Assembly: GCA_022736495.1 (NCBI GenBank)
Contig: DZCR01000059.1
Span: 1 to 17,350, forward strand
Direction: 5' to 3'
DNA length: 17,350 nt
From: Desulfobacca acetoxidans
GTDB taxonomy: Bacteria > Desulfobacterota > Desulfobaccia > Desulfobaccales > 0-14-0-80-60-11
Shown: positions 1-6,410 of the stretch, one piece after another
Numbering within the stretch: position 1 is the first letter of the stretch
Layout: the number at the start of each line of letters is the position of its first letter
Notes under the pieces: generated by a model
Database searches by the model: none
What the model was told of the DNA's origin: nothing
What the model saw: only the letters and a program-made list of their open reading frames with translations
Position numbers and translations under genes: made by a program

Positions 1-573
1 GACGTCATAGCCCACCACGCCCTTCATGGTCCGGGTCCCCGCGGTGATAATCTCCCCGGTGGGCAGCACCACTTCCAGCCCCAAAACGTAATCCCGGGTG
101 ACGCCGTACTGCACCGCCACCGCCCCGCCGGCGCACTCCGCCACGTTGCCGCCGATGGTGCAGAACTCGGCGCTGGCCGGGTCCGGTGGATAATAGAGCC
201 CCTGGGCCTCCACCGCGGCCTTCAGTTTCCCCAGGACCACCCCGGGCTCCACCACGGCCACCAAGTCGCGTGTATTGATCTCGATAATGCGGTTCAACCG
301 GGTCAAAACCAGCACCACCCCGCCCGCAATGGGCACCGCGCCGCCGCTCCGCCCGCTCCCCGCGCCCCGGGGCACCACCGGAAACCGGTGCTCATTGGCC
401 AGCCGCACAATCGCCGCGACCTCCGCCGCCGACCCCGGAAACACCACCGCATCAGGCATCCGGGCCCGGTCCGTGGCATCAAAGGCATAGCACCAGCGCT
501 CCTCCGGGGAGGTGAGCATATGCCCGGAGCCGACGATGGCTTTGAGTTCAGGAATGATATTTTTGTGCATCAT
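1..573 (-). CDS. FAD-linked oxidase, GlcD/D-lactate dehydrogenase type (partial, C-terminus off the left edge)
   Basis: This is the first 191 codons of a flavoprotein of the GlcD / FAD-linked 2-hydroxyacid oxidase family, which oxidises glycolate, D-lactate or a similar 2-hydroxyacid and passes electrons to a partner Fe-S subunit or quinone. Seen: the PCMH-type FAD-binding domain, with the FAD-binding loop PRGAGSGRSGGAVPIAGG at residues 68-85, the block GGNVAECAGG at 141-150, and YGVTRDYVLGLEVVLPTGEI at 156-175. Family members are about 460 residues, so roughly 40% is present. The start is a tandem ATG (573 or 570) with only a weak GGTG upstream. The gene lies 142 nt downstream of mtaB on the same strand and may be read from the same transcript. 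The substrate cannot be told from this fragment. Family assignment is firm. Confidence 0.9.
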   Translation of the reverse strand, partial: MMHKNIIPELKAIVGSGHMLTSPEERWCYAFDATDRARMPDAVVFPGSAAEVAAIVRLANEHRFPVVPRGAGSGRSGGAVPIAGGVVLVLTRLNRIIEINTRDLVAVVEPGVVLGKLKAAVEAQGLYYPPDPASAEFCTIGGNVAECAGGAVAVQYGVTRDYVLGLEVVLPTGEIITAGTRTMKGVVGYDV

Positions 574-631
574 AATCACCGCGTAAAACAAGATAAAGGT
601 ATCAGAAAATTATCATAAGGCTATATTTTAC

Positions 632-660
632 CCACACCCTGACCCCCCAAAGGGGGAGGG
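632..660. repeat. GC-rich imperfect palindrome between mtaB and the FAD oxidase gene
   Basis: A C-rich arm (CCCT, then CCCCC) faces a G-rich arm (GGGGG, then AGGG) across a CAAA turn. No T-run follows on the minus strand, the direction of transcription here, so a plain intrinsic terminator is not supported. It resembles the C-rich/G-rich palindromes at 2162-2203 and inside mtaB at 1707-1743, so it may be one copy of a degenerate dispersed element. Confidence 0.4.
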
Positions 661-715
661 AATTATGAACTTTTTACAAAACTACCGATTATGGCCCAAG
701 CAGGGGTTGGGCAAA

Positions 716-2110
716 CTAAAGTACCGCCTCCCCCACCAGCATTTCTTCCTCCCGCGCCAGCAACCGTACTTTGACCAGACGGTTGCGCCAGGTCCGGGGG
801 CCGGGCAAAACGATCCGCAGATAGTGTTCGCTGAGTCCCTGGAGATACCCGGTCTGAGGCGCCGGCCCTTCCACTAACACCTTCCGCACCTGGCCCAGTT
901 GGGCATCAATGAACTGCTGCTTTTTCTGTTGGCCCAGTTCCCGCATGATCCGAGCCCGCTCCTGAATTATCCCCCCCGGCAGGGGCCGCAAGCTGGCCGC
1001 AGGGGTGCCGGGGCGAGGTGAATAGGGGAAGACGTGGAGGTAGGTCACGGGTAATTCGTCAACCAGGAGCCGAGTGGCTTCAAAGTCCGAGGCCGTCTCC
1101 CCCGGAAACCCCACCAAGACGTCCAGACCTAAACCTGCGCCGGGAAAGCGCCGAGTGATCTCGTAAACCAGATTGCGAAACTCCCCGGGACCGTAAGGCC
1201 GGCCCATGGCGGCCAACACCGGCGCGGCGCCGCTCTGGAGGGGCAGGTGAAAATGGGGACAGAAGTGAGGCCAGCCGGCCAGCTCATCCAGGAGTTCCGG
1301 CGTCACCATCTGGGGCTCCAGTGAAGAAAGGCGCACCCGGAAGGGCCAGGCGTCTTTCCTAAGGCGGCGGACCAGCGCTGCCAGGCTGGAAGGCGGCAGG
1401 TGATCCAACCCATACTGGCCCAGGTCCACCCCGGTGAGGACCAGCTCCCGGTAACCCAGGTCGGCCACCTCCTGCAACGCTGCCAGCACCGCGTCCTGGT
1501 CCAGGCTGCGGCGGGGTCCCCGCACCTGGGGAACGATGCAGTAGCGGCAGTGGTGGCTGCAGCCCTCCTGAATCTTGAGCCGGGCCCGGGTCTGGCCAGT
1601 GGCGCCGTGGATCCGGCAGGGCTGAAAGGATGGAGACGCACCGAAGGTTCCGACCAGGAGCCGCAGCCTCTTAAACGGCTCCGCCAAGTTTGACGGACTC
1701 TTTACGCCACCTCCTTCCTCGCTCTTCCCCAGCAAGGGGGTGGAAGAATCGGCTGCAAAACTCTGATTATCTCTGCGACCATTCAGTAAATGAGTCAGGC
1801 CGGCCTTTTCCTGGTTGCCGAAAACCGTCTGCACCCCCGGTAGGGCCGCCAGGGCGGCCGGAGCCCGTTGGGCATAACAACCGGTGACCCAAATAGGCAC
1901 GCCGGGGTGCTCCCGGGCCAGGCGTCGTATAGTCTGGCGGGCCTGCTGGTCGGCCCGGGCGGTGACGGTGCAGGTATTCACCAGTACCAGGTCTGGGACC
2001 ACCCCCGGAGCCGCAGCGCTCCAGTCCAGGGCCGTAAGCTCCTGAATCATGCCGGCGGTGTCGCACTGGTTTACCTTGCACCCGAAGGTCATAATGAGAA
2101 AGGTTTGCAT
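716..2110 (-). CDS. mtaB: tRNA (N6-L-threonylcarbamoyladenosine-37-C2) methylthiotransferase MtaB
   Basis: Radical-SAM methylthiotransferase that converts t6A37 to ms2t6A37 in ANN-decoding tRNAs in the cytoplasm. Seen in order: an N-terminal UPF0004 domain with cluster cysteines C11 (FGCKVNQ), C47 (NTCTVT) and C78 (TGCYA); a radical-SAM CxxxCxxC motif at C184, C188 and C191 within QEGCSHHCRYCIVPQVRGPR; and a C-terminal TRAM-like region. The CKVNQ and QVRGPRRS signatures favour MtaB over MiaB or RimO. The 464 residues are slightly longer than the usual 410-450, because residues about 111-155 form a low-complexity insertion (LLGKSEEGGGVKSPS) between the two cluster domains. The start is ATG 2110, a few residues before the first cysteine motif as in relatives; no clear ribosome binding site precedes it. 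It lies 142 nt after mnmA on the same strand. Confidence 0.93.
   Translation of the reverse strand: MQTFLIMTFGCKVNQCDTAGMIQELTALDWSAAAPGVVPDLVLVNTCTVTARADQQARQTIRRLAREHPGVPIWVTGCYAQRAPAALAALPGVQTVFGNQEKAGLTHLLNGRRDNQSFAADSSTPLLGKSEEGGGVKSPSNLAEPFKRLRLLVGTFGASPSFQPCRIHGATGQTRARLKIQEGCSHHCRYCIVPQVRGPRRSLDQDAVLAALQEVADLGYRELVLTGVDLGQYGLDHLPPSSLAALVRRLRKDAWPFRVRLSSLEPQMVTPELLDELAGWPHFCPHFHLPLQSGAAPVLAAMGRPYGPGEFRNLVYEITRRFPGAGLGLDVLVGFPGETASDFEATRLLVDELPVTYLHVFPYSPRPGTPAASLRPLPGGIIQERARIMRELGQQKKQQFIDAQLGQVRKVLVEGPAPQTGYLQGLSEHYLRIVLPGPRTWRNRLVKVRLLAREEEMLVGEAVL
1707..1743. repeat. Palindromic GC-rich element inside the mtaB reading frame
   Basis: CCACCTCCTT at 1707-1716 faces AAGGGGGTGG at 1734-1743, with nine of ten positions complementary and a 17-nt loop. 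It falls exactly in the low-complexity insertion of MtaB. It shares C-rich then G-rich organisation and local similarity with the palindrome at 2162-2203, which suggests a repeat that landed in frame. This is inference; the element family is not recognised. Confidence 0.4.
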
Positions 2111-2161
2111 TAGTCAGGAATATATTATCATAATGATGGGGGAGGGGACTAAGGGCGCGAG

Positions 2162-2203
2162 CCTGCATCCCTCTCCTTCCCATGCAGGGGGCTGGCAGGA
2201 GAG
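2162..2203. repeat. Nested hairpins in the mnmA-mtaB spacer
   Basis: CCTGCAT (2162-2168) is perfectly complementary to ATGCAGG (2182-2188). A competing pair, CTCTCCT (2171-2177) with AGGAGAG (2197-2203), interleaves with it, so the two stems are mutually exclusive or knotted. There is no T-run after it in the direction of transcription (minus). It could act as a processing or attenuation hairpin or be a dispersed palindrome. Confidence 0.45.
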
Positions 2204-2252
2204 ATGGAGGGAAAAAACGAAAAAATGTCCTTACGTTCTTACCCTCAAAATA

Positions 2253-3302
2253 TCATTTTATTCGTGCCTCGATCCAGCCGCCGCCCAGAACCCGGTCGCG
2301 GTCGTAGAAGGCCACGGCTTGGCCTGGGGCCACCGCCGCTTGCGGAGTGGCGAATTTCACCTGGACGTCGCCAGGGCCCAAGAGGGTAATCCGGGCCCGC
2401 ACCCCAGGGTGGCGGTAGCGGATCACGGCCAAGGCCTCCAACTCACCGGTAGGAGGTTCGCAGAGCCAGTTCATCTGCGAGGCCAGCAATCCGGAGGAAA
2501 AGAGTTCGTCATGATGGCCCAGCACCACCCGGTTGGACTCCGGCTGAATTTCGATCACGTAATAAGGTTCCGGGCCCGGGATGCCCAACCCCCGCCGTTG
2601 CCCTACGGTATAGCATTCCAGGCCGCGATGCCGGCCCAAAAGTCCCCCCTGGACACCGATAAAATCACCGGGAGGCCCGGCAACACCTCGCCGCGCCTGG
2701 AGGAATTCTTGGTAGTTCCCACCCGGGATGAAACACAGCTCCATGCTCTCCCGCTGATTTTCCCGTTCAAGTAATCCCCCGGCGTGATAGATCTGCCGCA
2801 CCTCTTCTTTGGTCAAATCTCCCAGGGGAAAAAGGATATGCGGCAAGAGATTACGGGGCAAGCGACTGAGAAAATACGACTGGTCCTTGCGGCGGTCCGT
2901 CCCCCGGAGCAATGCCGGGATGCCCGCCTCAATCGGTTGCAGCCGGGCATAATGACCGGTGGCCAGGTGCGTGTAGCCATCTTCCCGAAGGCACTCCCAG
3001 AGTCGGCCGAACTTGATGGCCACATTGCACCGGACGCAGGGGTTGGGAGTGCGGCCCCGAGTATATTCCGAAACAAAATAATCCAAGATGTCTTTAGCAA
3101 ATTCCCTTTGCAAATCGATAATCCGGAGGGGAATATCCAGGCGCTGGGCCAGAGCTTTCACCCAATTTTCCGATGAACCCCAGGGTACCAGGCGCAGGTG
3201 GACACCCTGAAGGTCCCAACCCTGACGACGTAAGAGCATGGCGGCCACCGCACTGTCTACTCCGCCGCTGAGAGCTATGGCTGCCTTATGCTGTGGAAAC
3301 AA
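2253..3302 (-). CDS. mnmA: tRNA-specific 2-thiouridylase MnmA
   Basis: ATP-dependent thiolase that makes 2-thiouridine at wobble U34 of Lys, Glu and Gln tRNAs, taking sulfur from a persulfide relay. Seen: the PP-loop SGGVDS at residues 12-17, the nucleophile cysteine C88 in TPNPCVRCN, KDQSYFLSRL (138-147) for tRNA/ATP contact, and the persulfide-forming C189 in SMELCFIPGG. The middle and C-terminal beta-barrel domains follow, including YTVGQRRGLGI. At 349 residues it has normal length. No ATG lies upstream of the PP-loop: the frame is open only from a TAG near 3330, and the first internal ATG is already past SGGVDS. The start must therefore be a rare codon; TTG at 3302 with AAGG nine nt upstream is the best fit. 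It is the first gene of a mnmA-mtaB-oxidase series on this strand. Confidence 0.95.
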   Translation of the reverse strand: MFPQHKAAIALSGGVDSAVAAMLLRRQGWDLQGVHLRLVPWGSSENWVKALAQRLDIPLRIIDLQREFAKDILDYFVSEYTRGRTPNPCVRCNVAIKFGRLWECLREDGYTHLATGHYARLQPIEAGIPALLRGTDRRKDQSYFLSRLPRNLLPHILFPLGDLTKEEVRQIYHAGGLLERENQRESMELCFIPGGNYQEFLQARRGVAGPPGDFIGVQGGLLGRHRGLECYTVGQRRGLGIPGPEPYYVIEIQPESNRVVLGHHDELFSSGLLASQMNWLCEPPTGELEALAVIRYRHPGVRARITLLGPGDVQVKFATPQAAVAPGQAVAFYDRDRVLGGGWIEARIK

Positions 3303-3396
3303 TAATTGAAACCTTGAACCAGTTAAAAAGTTAATCTAACCACTTCTTAATATATAATCTATAATTATGTTCTTCGGAGAGATTAAATCAGAGAGG

Positions 3397-3419
3397 AGTC
3401 TGACGATTCAGTTCAGACT
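3397..3419. terminator. Hairpin over the stop codon of the PilZ gene
   Basis: AGTCTGA (3397-3403) and TCAGACT (3413-3419) form a perfect 7-bp stem with a 9-nt loop that contains the PilZ stop codon (3408-3410). There is no clear T-run on the minus side, so it is at best a weak terminator or an RNA-end-stabilising hairpin. The AT-rich stretch between it and mnmA (3303-3370) probably carries the mnmA promoter, but I cannot pick convincing boxes. Confidence 0.35.
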
Positions 3420-3785
3420 TTGAAACATTGTCGCGTCTTTGTTGGCCAAAAAGGTTGGGCCTTCCAGGAAGTTCAAGGCCACCCCGCCCAAAGGTCGGTC
3501 AGGCTCTGGGGGATCGAAACGTATTACCTCCCCGGTGGCCCGCAGGTGGGAGATGTCACTGCCTTCAAGATATTGCAGTGGGGCGAATATACTCAGGGAG
3601 AGGATCTGCCCCTGCTGAAAGGTAATAGCTGAATCTGTATGGAAGTAAATGCCGCTCAGACTGATGTCGCGGAGGCATCCTTGACCCTGACAGGGGGCAT
3701 CGGTGTCAGGGAGGCGGGCTTGATATTCTACCGGCAGGGATACGAAAATCCGGCTAAATCGTCTTCTTTCCAGAAACGAGGTCAT
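3408..3785 (-). CDS. PilZ-domain protein (c-di-GMP receptor type)
   Basis: A 125-residue, single-domain cytoplasmic protein. PilZ domains bind cyclic di-GMP and relay it to motility, pili or envelope machinery. Seen: the arginine motif at residues 7-12 (RRRFSR, giving the RxxxR pattern with R8 and R12) and the second motif DISLSG at 40-45 (D/NxSxxG), the two conserved ligand-contacting elements, followed by beta-strand-rich sequence. Both motifs look intact, so ligand binding is plausible. The start ATG at 3785 has AAGG seven nt upstream. The gene diverges from the ParA-type gene at 3989, and both could share control through the inverted repeat at 3849-3889. The specific target pathway cannot be read from the sequence. 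Confidence 0.88.
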   Translation of the reverse strand: MTSFLERRRFSRIFVSLPVEYQARLPDTDAPCQGQGCLRDISLSGIYFHTDSAITFQQGQILSLSIFAPLQYLEGSDISHLRATGEVIRFDPPEPDRPLGGVALNFLEGPTFLANKDATMFQSLN

Positions 3786-3848
3786 TAACTAGCCTTGCAA
3801 AGATAATTAAACTGATTTAGAAATCGCTTCAATATCTTTGCAGACTTT

Positions 3849-3889
3849 GTGCCAGATGATCAGTCAGTCCTGTGTTAACAATCTGGCAC
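3849..3889. promoter_or_regulatory. Perfect 9-bp inverted repeat (candidate operator) between pilZ and parA
   Basis: GTGCCAGAT at 3849-3857 is repeated in exact inverted form, ATCTGGCAC, at 3881-3889 with 23 nt between. A partial third copy, GGCCAGAT, lies at 3895-3902, just before the -35 box at 3908. The position between two divergent genes and right next to a promoter suggests a transcription-factor site; a stem-loop in a pilZ-side leader is less likely. The binding protein is unknown. Confidence 0.45.
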
Positions 3890-3907
3890 CTCCCGGCCAG
3901 ATATTCC

Positions 3908-3936
3908 TTGACGGAATTTTACCTATCGCTTATCAT
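3908..3936 (+). promoter_or_regulatory. Sigma-70-type promoter for the ParA-type gene
   Basis: TTGACG (3908-3913) and TATCAT (3931-3936) are spaced by exactly 17 nt and match the consensus boxes at five of six positions each. The predicted start of transcription is near 3943, giving a leader of about 45 nt before the ATG at 3989. Confidence 0.65.
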
Positions 3937-3988
3937 AGCCAAAAAATTGCTGGAATAGCCACAGCGCTCACCGGCCCAAGTTCACCTC

Positions 3989-4807
3989 ATGTCCCACATC
4001 GTAGCGGTTATCAACCAGAAGGGCGGAACGGGGAAAACCACGACCACCCTTAATCTGGGGGCCGCGCTGGCCTATCAAGGGTACCGCACCCTGATCGTTG
4101 ACCTGGACCCCCAGGGCCACACCAGCATCGGCATCGGGATCGAACCGGACGCCATCGCCAAGTCCATGGCGGATATCCTGGTCGTTCCCAAGATGCGCAT
4201 CGCCGACGTGGTGATTCCCACGTACATTCTGGGATTGGACATCGCTCCGGCCCACATCCATCTGGCCAGGGCCGCAGAGCAGGTCTATACCCGGGTCTTC
4301 CGTGAGGCAATTTTGGCCAACGCCCTGAAAGATGTTGATTATGACTTCGTCCTTATCGACTGTCCACCTTCTCTGGGGGTTCTGACTACCAATTCCCTCT
4401 ATGCCTGTGATTTTCTTGTAATTCCCTGTCAAATCTCCCGCTATTCCTTGGATGGCCTGGCCGATTTGCTCACAACGGTGGAAACTGTCAAGAACCTGAC
4501 TACGGAGGATCTTTTCCAGGAAGATCTGTTCCGCATTCTGCTCACTATGTATGACAAGCGGAACAGTGTCACGAATGAATACATTTTGGAACAGTTAAAA
4601 CCTTATTGCGAGAAAACTTTCACCACGATTATTATGAAAAACGAAGCCTTGAACCAGGCCCAGATAGCTCAAAAAGCGATTTTCGATTACGAGCCCCGGA
4701 GTTCAGGATCCATGGATTATTTACAACTCTGTCTTGAATTTTTGGAGATATGGCGAAAAAGAAACAGTTTGCCGGTAAAAAGACCAAGCTTGCAAAGTTG
4801 CCTCTAA
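3989..4807 (+). CDS. ParA/Soj-family ATPase (orphan, no ParB next to it)
   Basis: A 272-residue deviant-Walker ATPase of the ParA/MinD superfamily; such proteins bind nucleoid DNA when ATP-bound and position plasmids, chromosomes, chemosensory arrays or other cargo. Seen: deviant Walker A KGGTGKTT at residues 11-18 with signature lysine K11 and K16, the VDLDPQG block at 37-43 (D40), Walker B-like LIDCPPSLG at 122-130, and a C-terminal YEPRSSGSMDYLQL block like the DPRSRGA region of Soj. It has no N-terminal helix-turn-helix domain, so it is the short, chromosomal-type form. The ATG start has no good ribosome binding site but fits the family N-terminus. The end overlaps the next gene by 58 nt. 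No parB gene or parS-like site is seen in the window; a role in positioning something other than the chromosome is inferred. Confidence 0.92.
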   Translation: MSHIVAVINQKGGTGKTTTTLNLGAALAYQGYRTLIVDLDPQGHTSIGIGIEPDAIAKSMADILVVPKMRIADVVIPTYILGLDIAPAHIHLARAAEQVYTRVFREAILANALKDVDYDFVLIDCPPSLGVLTTNSLYACDFLVIPCQISRYSLDGLADLLTTVETVKNLTTEDLFQEDLFRILLTMYDKRNSVTNEYILEQLKPYCEKTFTTIIMKNEALNQAQIAQKAIFDYEPRSSGSMDYLQLCLEFLEIWRKRNSLPVKRPSLQSCL

Positions 4808-5130
4808 CCCAGGCCTTGGCCAGCCAGGTCGAGGGTGTAGCACCCTCCACCGCGCCCCCTGCTTCCCCCCTATCCCCTATCGGACGACTGCCACTGATGG
4901 GGAATGAGGTCTTTGCCGGCCGCGGAGAACCGCTGGTCGCGGCTTTTCTCTTTCTGGTCCGCGAACTGGCCGATCTTACTTCACAATTACAGGCCAGGCC
5001 TAACTCTTCGCTGGCTAATCCTCCAATCTTCCTGCCTCAGCGAGTTCCCGGGCAGCCGCGCTTGGCACGCGCCCTGCGCGAGGCCCGAGAAAGCCTAAAA
5101 GACCTCAAGGTTCTGTTATCACCCCTCTAG
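4750..5130 (+). CDS. Small unrecognised protein overlapping the ParA-type gene; possible ParA partner
   Basis: A 126-residue protein of no family I recognise. Seen: a lysine-rich N-terminus (MAKKKQFAGKKTKLAKL), a Pro/Ser/Ala-rich, probably disordered stretch at about 30-50, then two likely amphipathic helices (about 60-82, EPLVAAFLFLVRELADLTSQ, and about 104-123, rich in Arg, Glu and Leu). The start overlaps the end of the ParA-type gene by 58 nt in another frame, which suggests translational coupling; GGAG sits only two nt before the ATG, too close to be ideal. Known ParA partners (ParB, TlpT and McdB types) often use a short basic N-terminal segment to stimulate the ATPase, and this protein has such a segment. 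That role is inference from position and composition. Confidence 0.65.
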   Translation: MAKKKQFAGKKTKLAKLPLTQALASQVEGVAPSTAPPASPLSPIGRLPLMGNEVFAGRGEPLVAAFLFLVRELADLTSQLQARPNSSLANPPIFLPQRVPGQPRLARALREARESLKDLKVLLSPL

Positions 5131-5177
5131 GCCAGACAAGGTTTTATTTTGTTAACATTAACGCGGCTAAGACCACA

Positions 5178-5201
5178 GCGGCTGGAGAAATTTTCCGCCG
5201 C
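5178..5201. other. Strong hairpin after the ParA-type operon
   Basis: GCGGC (5178-5182) pairs with GCCGC (5197-5201), and GGAGA (5184-5188) pairs with TTTCC (5192-5196) with one G-T pair, around an AAT turn and one bulged T. No T-run follows on either strand, so it is not a canonical terminator. It may protect an RNA 3' end. The rest of 5131-5280 shows nothing I can assign. Confidence 0.35.
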
Positions 5202-5280
5202 ACAGGGAAAGGCGGGCTCTTGCGGTTGGCTTAGTGGCGTGACTGCTGGCCGGTACGTGGGTGTGGATGGCATTGAATAA

Positions 5281-5311
5281 GGGCCAGGGAGGGTCTTGCG
5301 ACCCCTGGCCC
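5281..5311 (-). terminator. GC-rich hairpin, possible secondary terminator for the TPR gene
   Basis: GGGCCAG (5281-5287) pairs with CTGGCCC (5305-5311), and GGGTC (5291-5295) pairs with GACCC (5300-5304), with a three-base bulge and a TTGC loop. On the minus strand the stem is followed by TTATTCAATG, which is only moderately T-rich. Confidence 0.4.
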
Positions 5312-5395
5312 CCGAAATGAGATTGGCAGAGGCAAAGCCCGGTCGTTTTTGCTGCTCATCATCCGATGGGGCCACCAAGAAGGAAAACGGGGCGG

Positions 5396-5417
5396 TAGGG
5401 GCCCGAAGGGGCCCCTA
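5396..5417. terminator. Perfect 9-bp hairpin, likely bidirectional intrinsic terminator
   Basis: TAGGGGCCC (5396-5404) and GGGCCCCTA (5409-5417) form a perfect stem with a four-base loop. On the plus strand it is followed by TCTTTATTTC, a reasonable U-rich tail to stop reading from the ParA-type operon. On the minus strand it begins just four nt after the stop codon of the TPR gene and is followed, after a GC-rich gap, by TTTT. It fits a terminator shared by two convergent units. Confidence 0.7.
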
Positions 5418-5420
5418 TCT

Positions 5421-5945
5421 TTATTTCTGTTGCGTTTCCTTAGACTTCATCGGTGGCACCATCGGCGGGGGGCTTCCTGCTGGCGGCGCAGTCCCGGTTG
5501 CTTTGATCTTAGCCTCGAGTTTTGCGATATTCTCCTGAATAACCGGAGCAATGGAACTCTTTTCGCCTTTCTCGCGCAGGGGTTTTACCGCCAGGCAGCC
5601 GCCGCCGGCAAAGCAGGTTTGGGTCATTTTGTCTAGATACTGATCGGCATAAGTGGTGGCATCCTTCAGGTTAGCCAGAGCGTCGTTCAGTTTGCCTTCC
5701 CGCTCCTCCAGCACCGCCATGTTGTTCAGGGCAAACGGATTGTGACGATCCGCTTTTACCGCTTTGGCAAATTCGTTTTTAGCGGCCTCGTATTTGCCTT
5801 CCCGGACGAAATCATAGCCTTGGGCTATCGGGGTAAAGGCATCCATCGACATCAGCGCCCCGCCCTTGGGCTGGGCCAGCACCGGCAATGCCATGAAGAG
5901 GCAGAGAGCCGCTACCACGGTAAAAATGACATATTTTCGCATCAT
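5421..5945 (-). CDS. Secreted/periplasmic TPR-repeat protein
   Basis: A 174-residue exported protein. Seen: a signal peptide at residues 1-24 (basic MMRKY, hydrophobic core, likely cleavage after VLA before QPKG); TPR-like helices from about 44 to 104 (FVREGKYEAAKNEFAKAVKA, then NPFALNNMAVLEEREGKL); two cysteines, C111 and C117, close enough for a disulfide; and a Pro/Lys-rich C-terminal tail (GTAPPAGSPPPMVPPMK). There is no lipobox. The start has an excellent AAGGAGAG upstream; of the tandem ATG codons, the second (5942) is better spaced, seven nt from AGGAG. It stands alone and converges on the ParA-type operon, sharing the terminator at 5396-5417. TPR proteins of this kind scaffold envelope complexes; no specific partner can be named. 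Confidence 0.85.
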   Translation of the reverse strand: MMRKYVIFTVVAALCLFMALPVLAQPKGGALMSMDAFTPIAQGYDFVREGKYEAAKNEFAKAVKADRHNPFALNNMAVLEEREGKLNDALANLKDATTYADQYLDKMTQTCFAGGGCLAVKPLREKGEKSSIAPVIQENIAKLEAKIKATGTAPPAGSPPPMVPPMKSKETQQK

Positions 5946-6410
5946 ATCTCTCCTTAGAATTTAGAGCATTAAGCCAAACCCGCCCCGTTTGACCTGCATA
6001 AGATAATTAAGGATTTTTTCATCAATGTCAAGGAAAGTACTGTCGTAAACCGATTTTTGCCATTTTTCAGGTAAAAAATACTGCCGCTACGTTTGGACAC
6101 CGATGCCTCTTTAGAAGCACTATCGGCAGAAGTTCTATTAAGATTTTGCTCTGAGGCTCGGAACTAAAGTTCCACGCAATTCGGAGGATGGGAAAAATGA
6201 CAGGAAAGAAGATGAAATTCACCCGGCGCCGCAACTAATTCTTCCTGCTCGGAGAAAGGAAAGTGCTTGGGAAAACAAATCAAATCGGCATCCTGACCCT
6301 CCCAGCCCTCACCGGACCGGCGCTCTTTTAGGCGGAATTTATTAACCTTAATTTGATAATAATCCGAAAAATAAGGGGAGGCAGGAAAATAATACATTTC
6401 GGAGGCAAGA
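5946..6410. other. 465-bp intergenic region between divergent genes
   Basis: There is no convincing gene here. Seen: AT-rich sequence at 5990-6080, suitable for the TPR-gene promoter; a 6-bp inverted repeat CTGCCG/CGGCAG at about 6081-6128 enclosing a CGAT/ATCG pair; and a compact GGAACT-AA-AGTTCC hairpin (6160-6173). A tiny plus-strand frame at 6197-6238 encodes MTGKKMKFTRRRN, with GGAGG nine nt upstream. That frame has a good ribosome binding site but is too short to call a gene. Confidence 0.4.

Noticed and set aside
2049..2774. 241-codon plus-strand ORF across the mtaB-mnmA junction
   Set aside because: Antisense to two well-supported tRNA-modification genes; no recognisable domain or binding site.
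3883..3897. Sigma-54 type promoter (TGGCAC) ahead of parA
   Set aside because: The downstream TTGC element is missing at the required spacing; the sigma-70 match at 3908-3936 is much better.
5127..5378. 83-codon minus-strand ORF between the ParA operon and the TPR gene
   Set aside because: It covers two hairpins, lies downstream of a terminator and has no family features.
6164..6397. 77-codon minus-strand ORF in the gap before the prepilin peptidase gene
   Set aside because: No ribosome binding site or recognisable composition; it ends inside a hairpin. Kept only as part of the described intergenic region.
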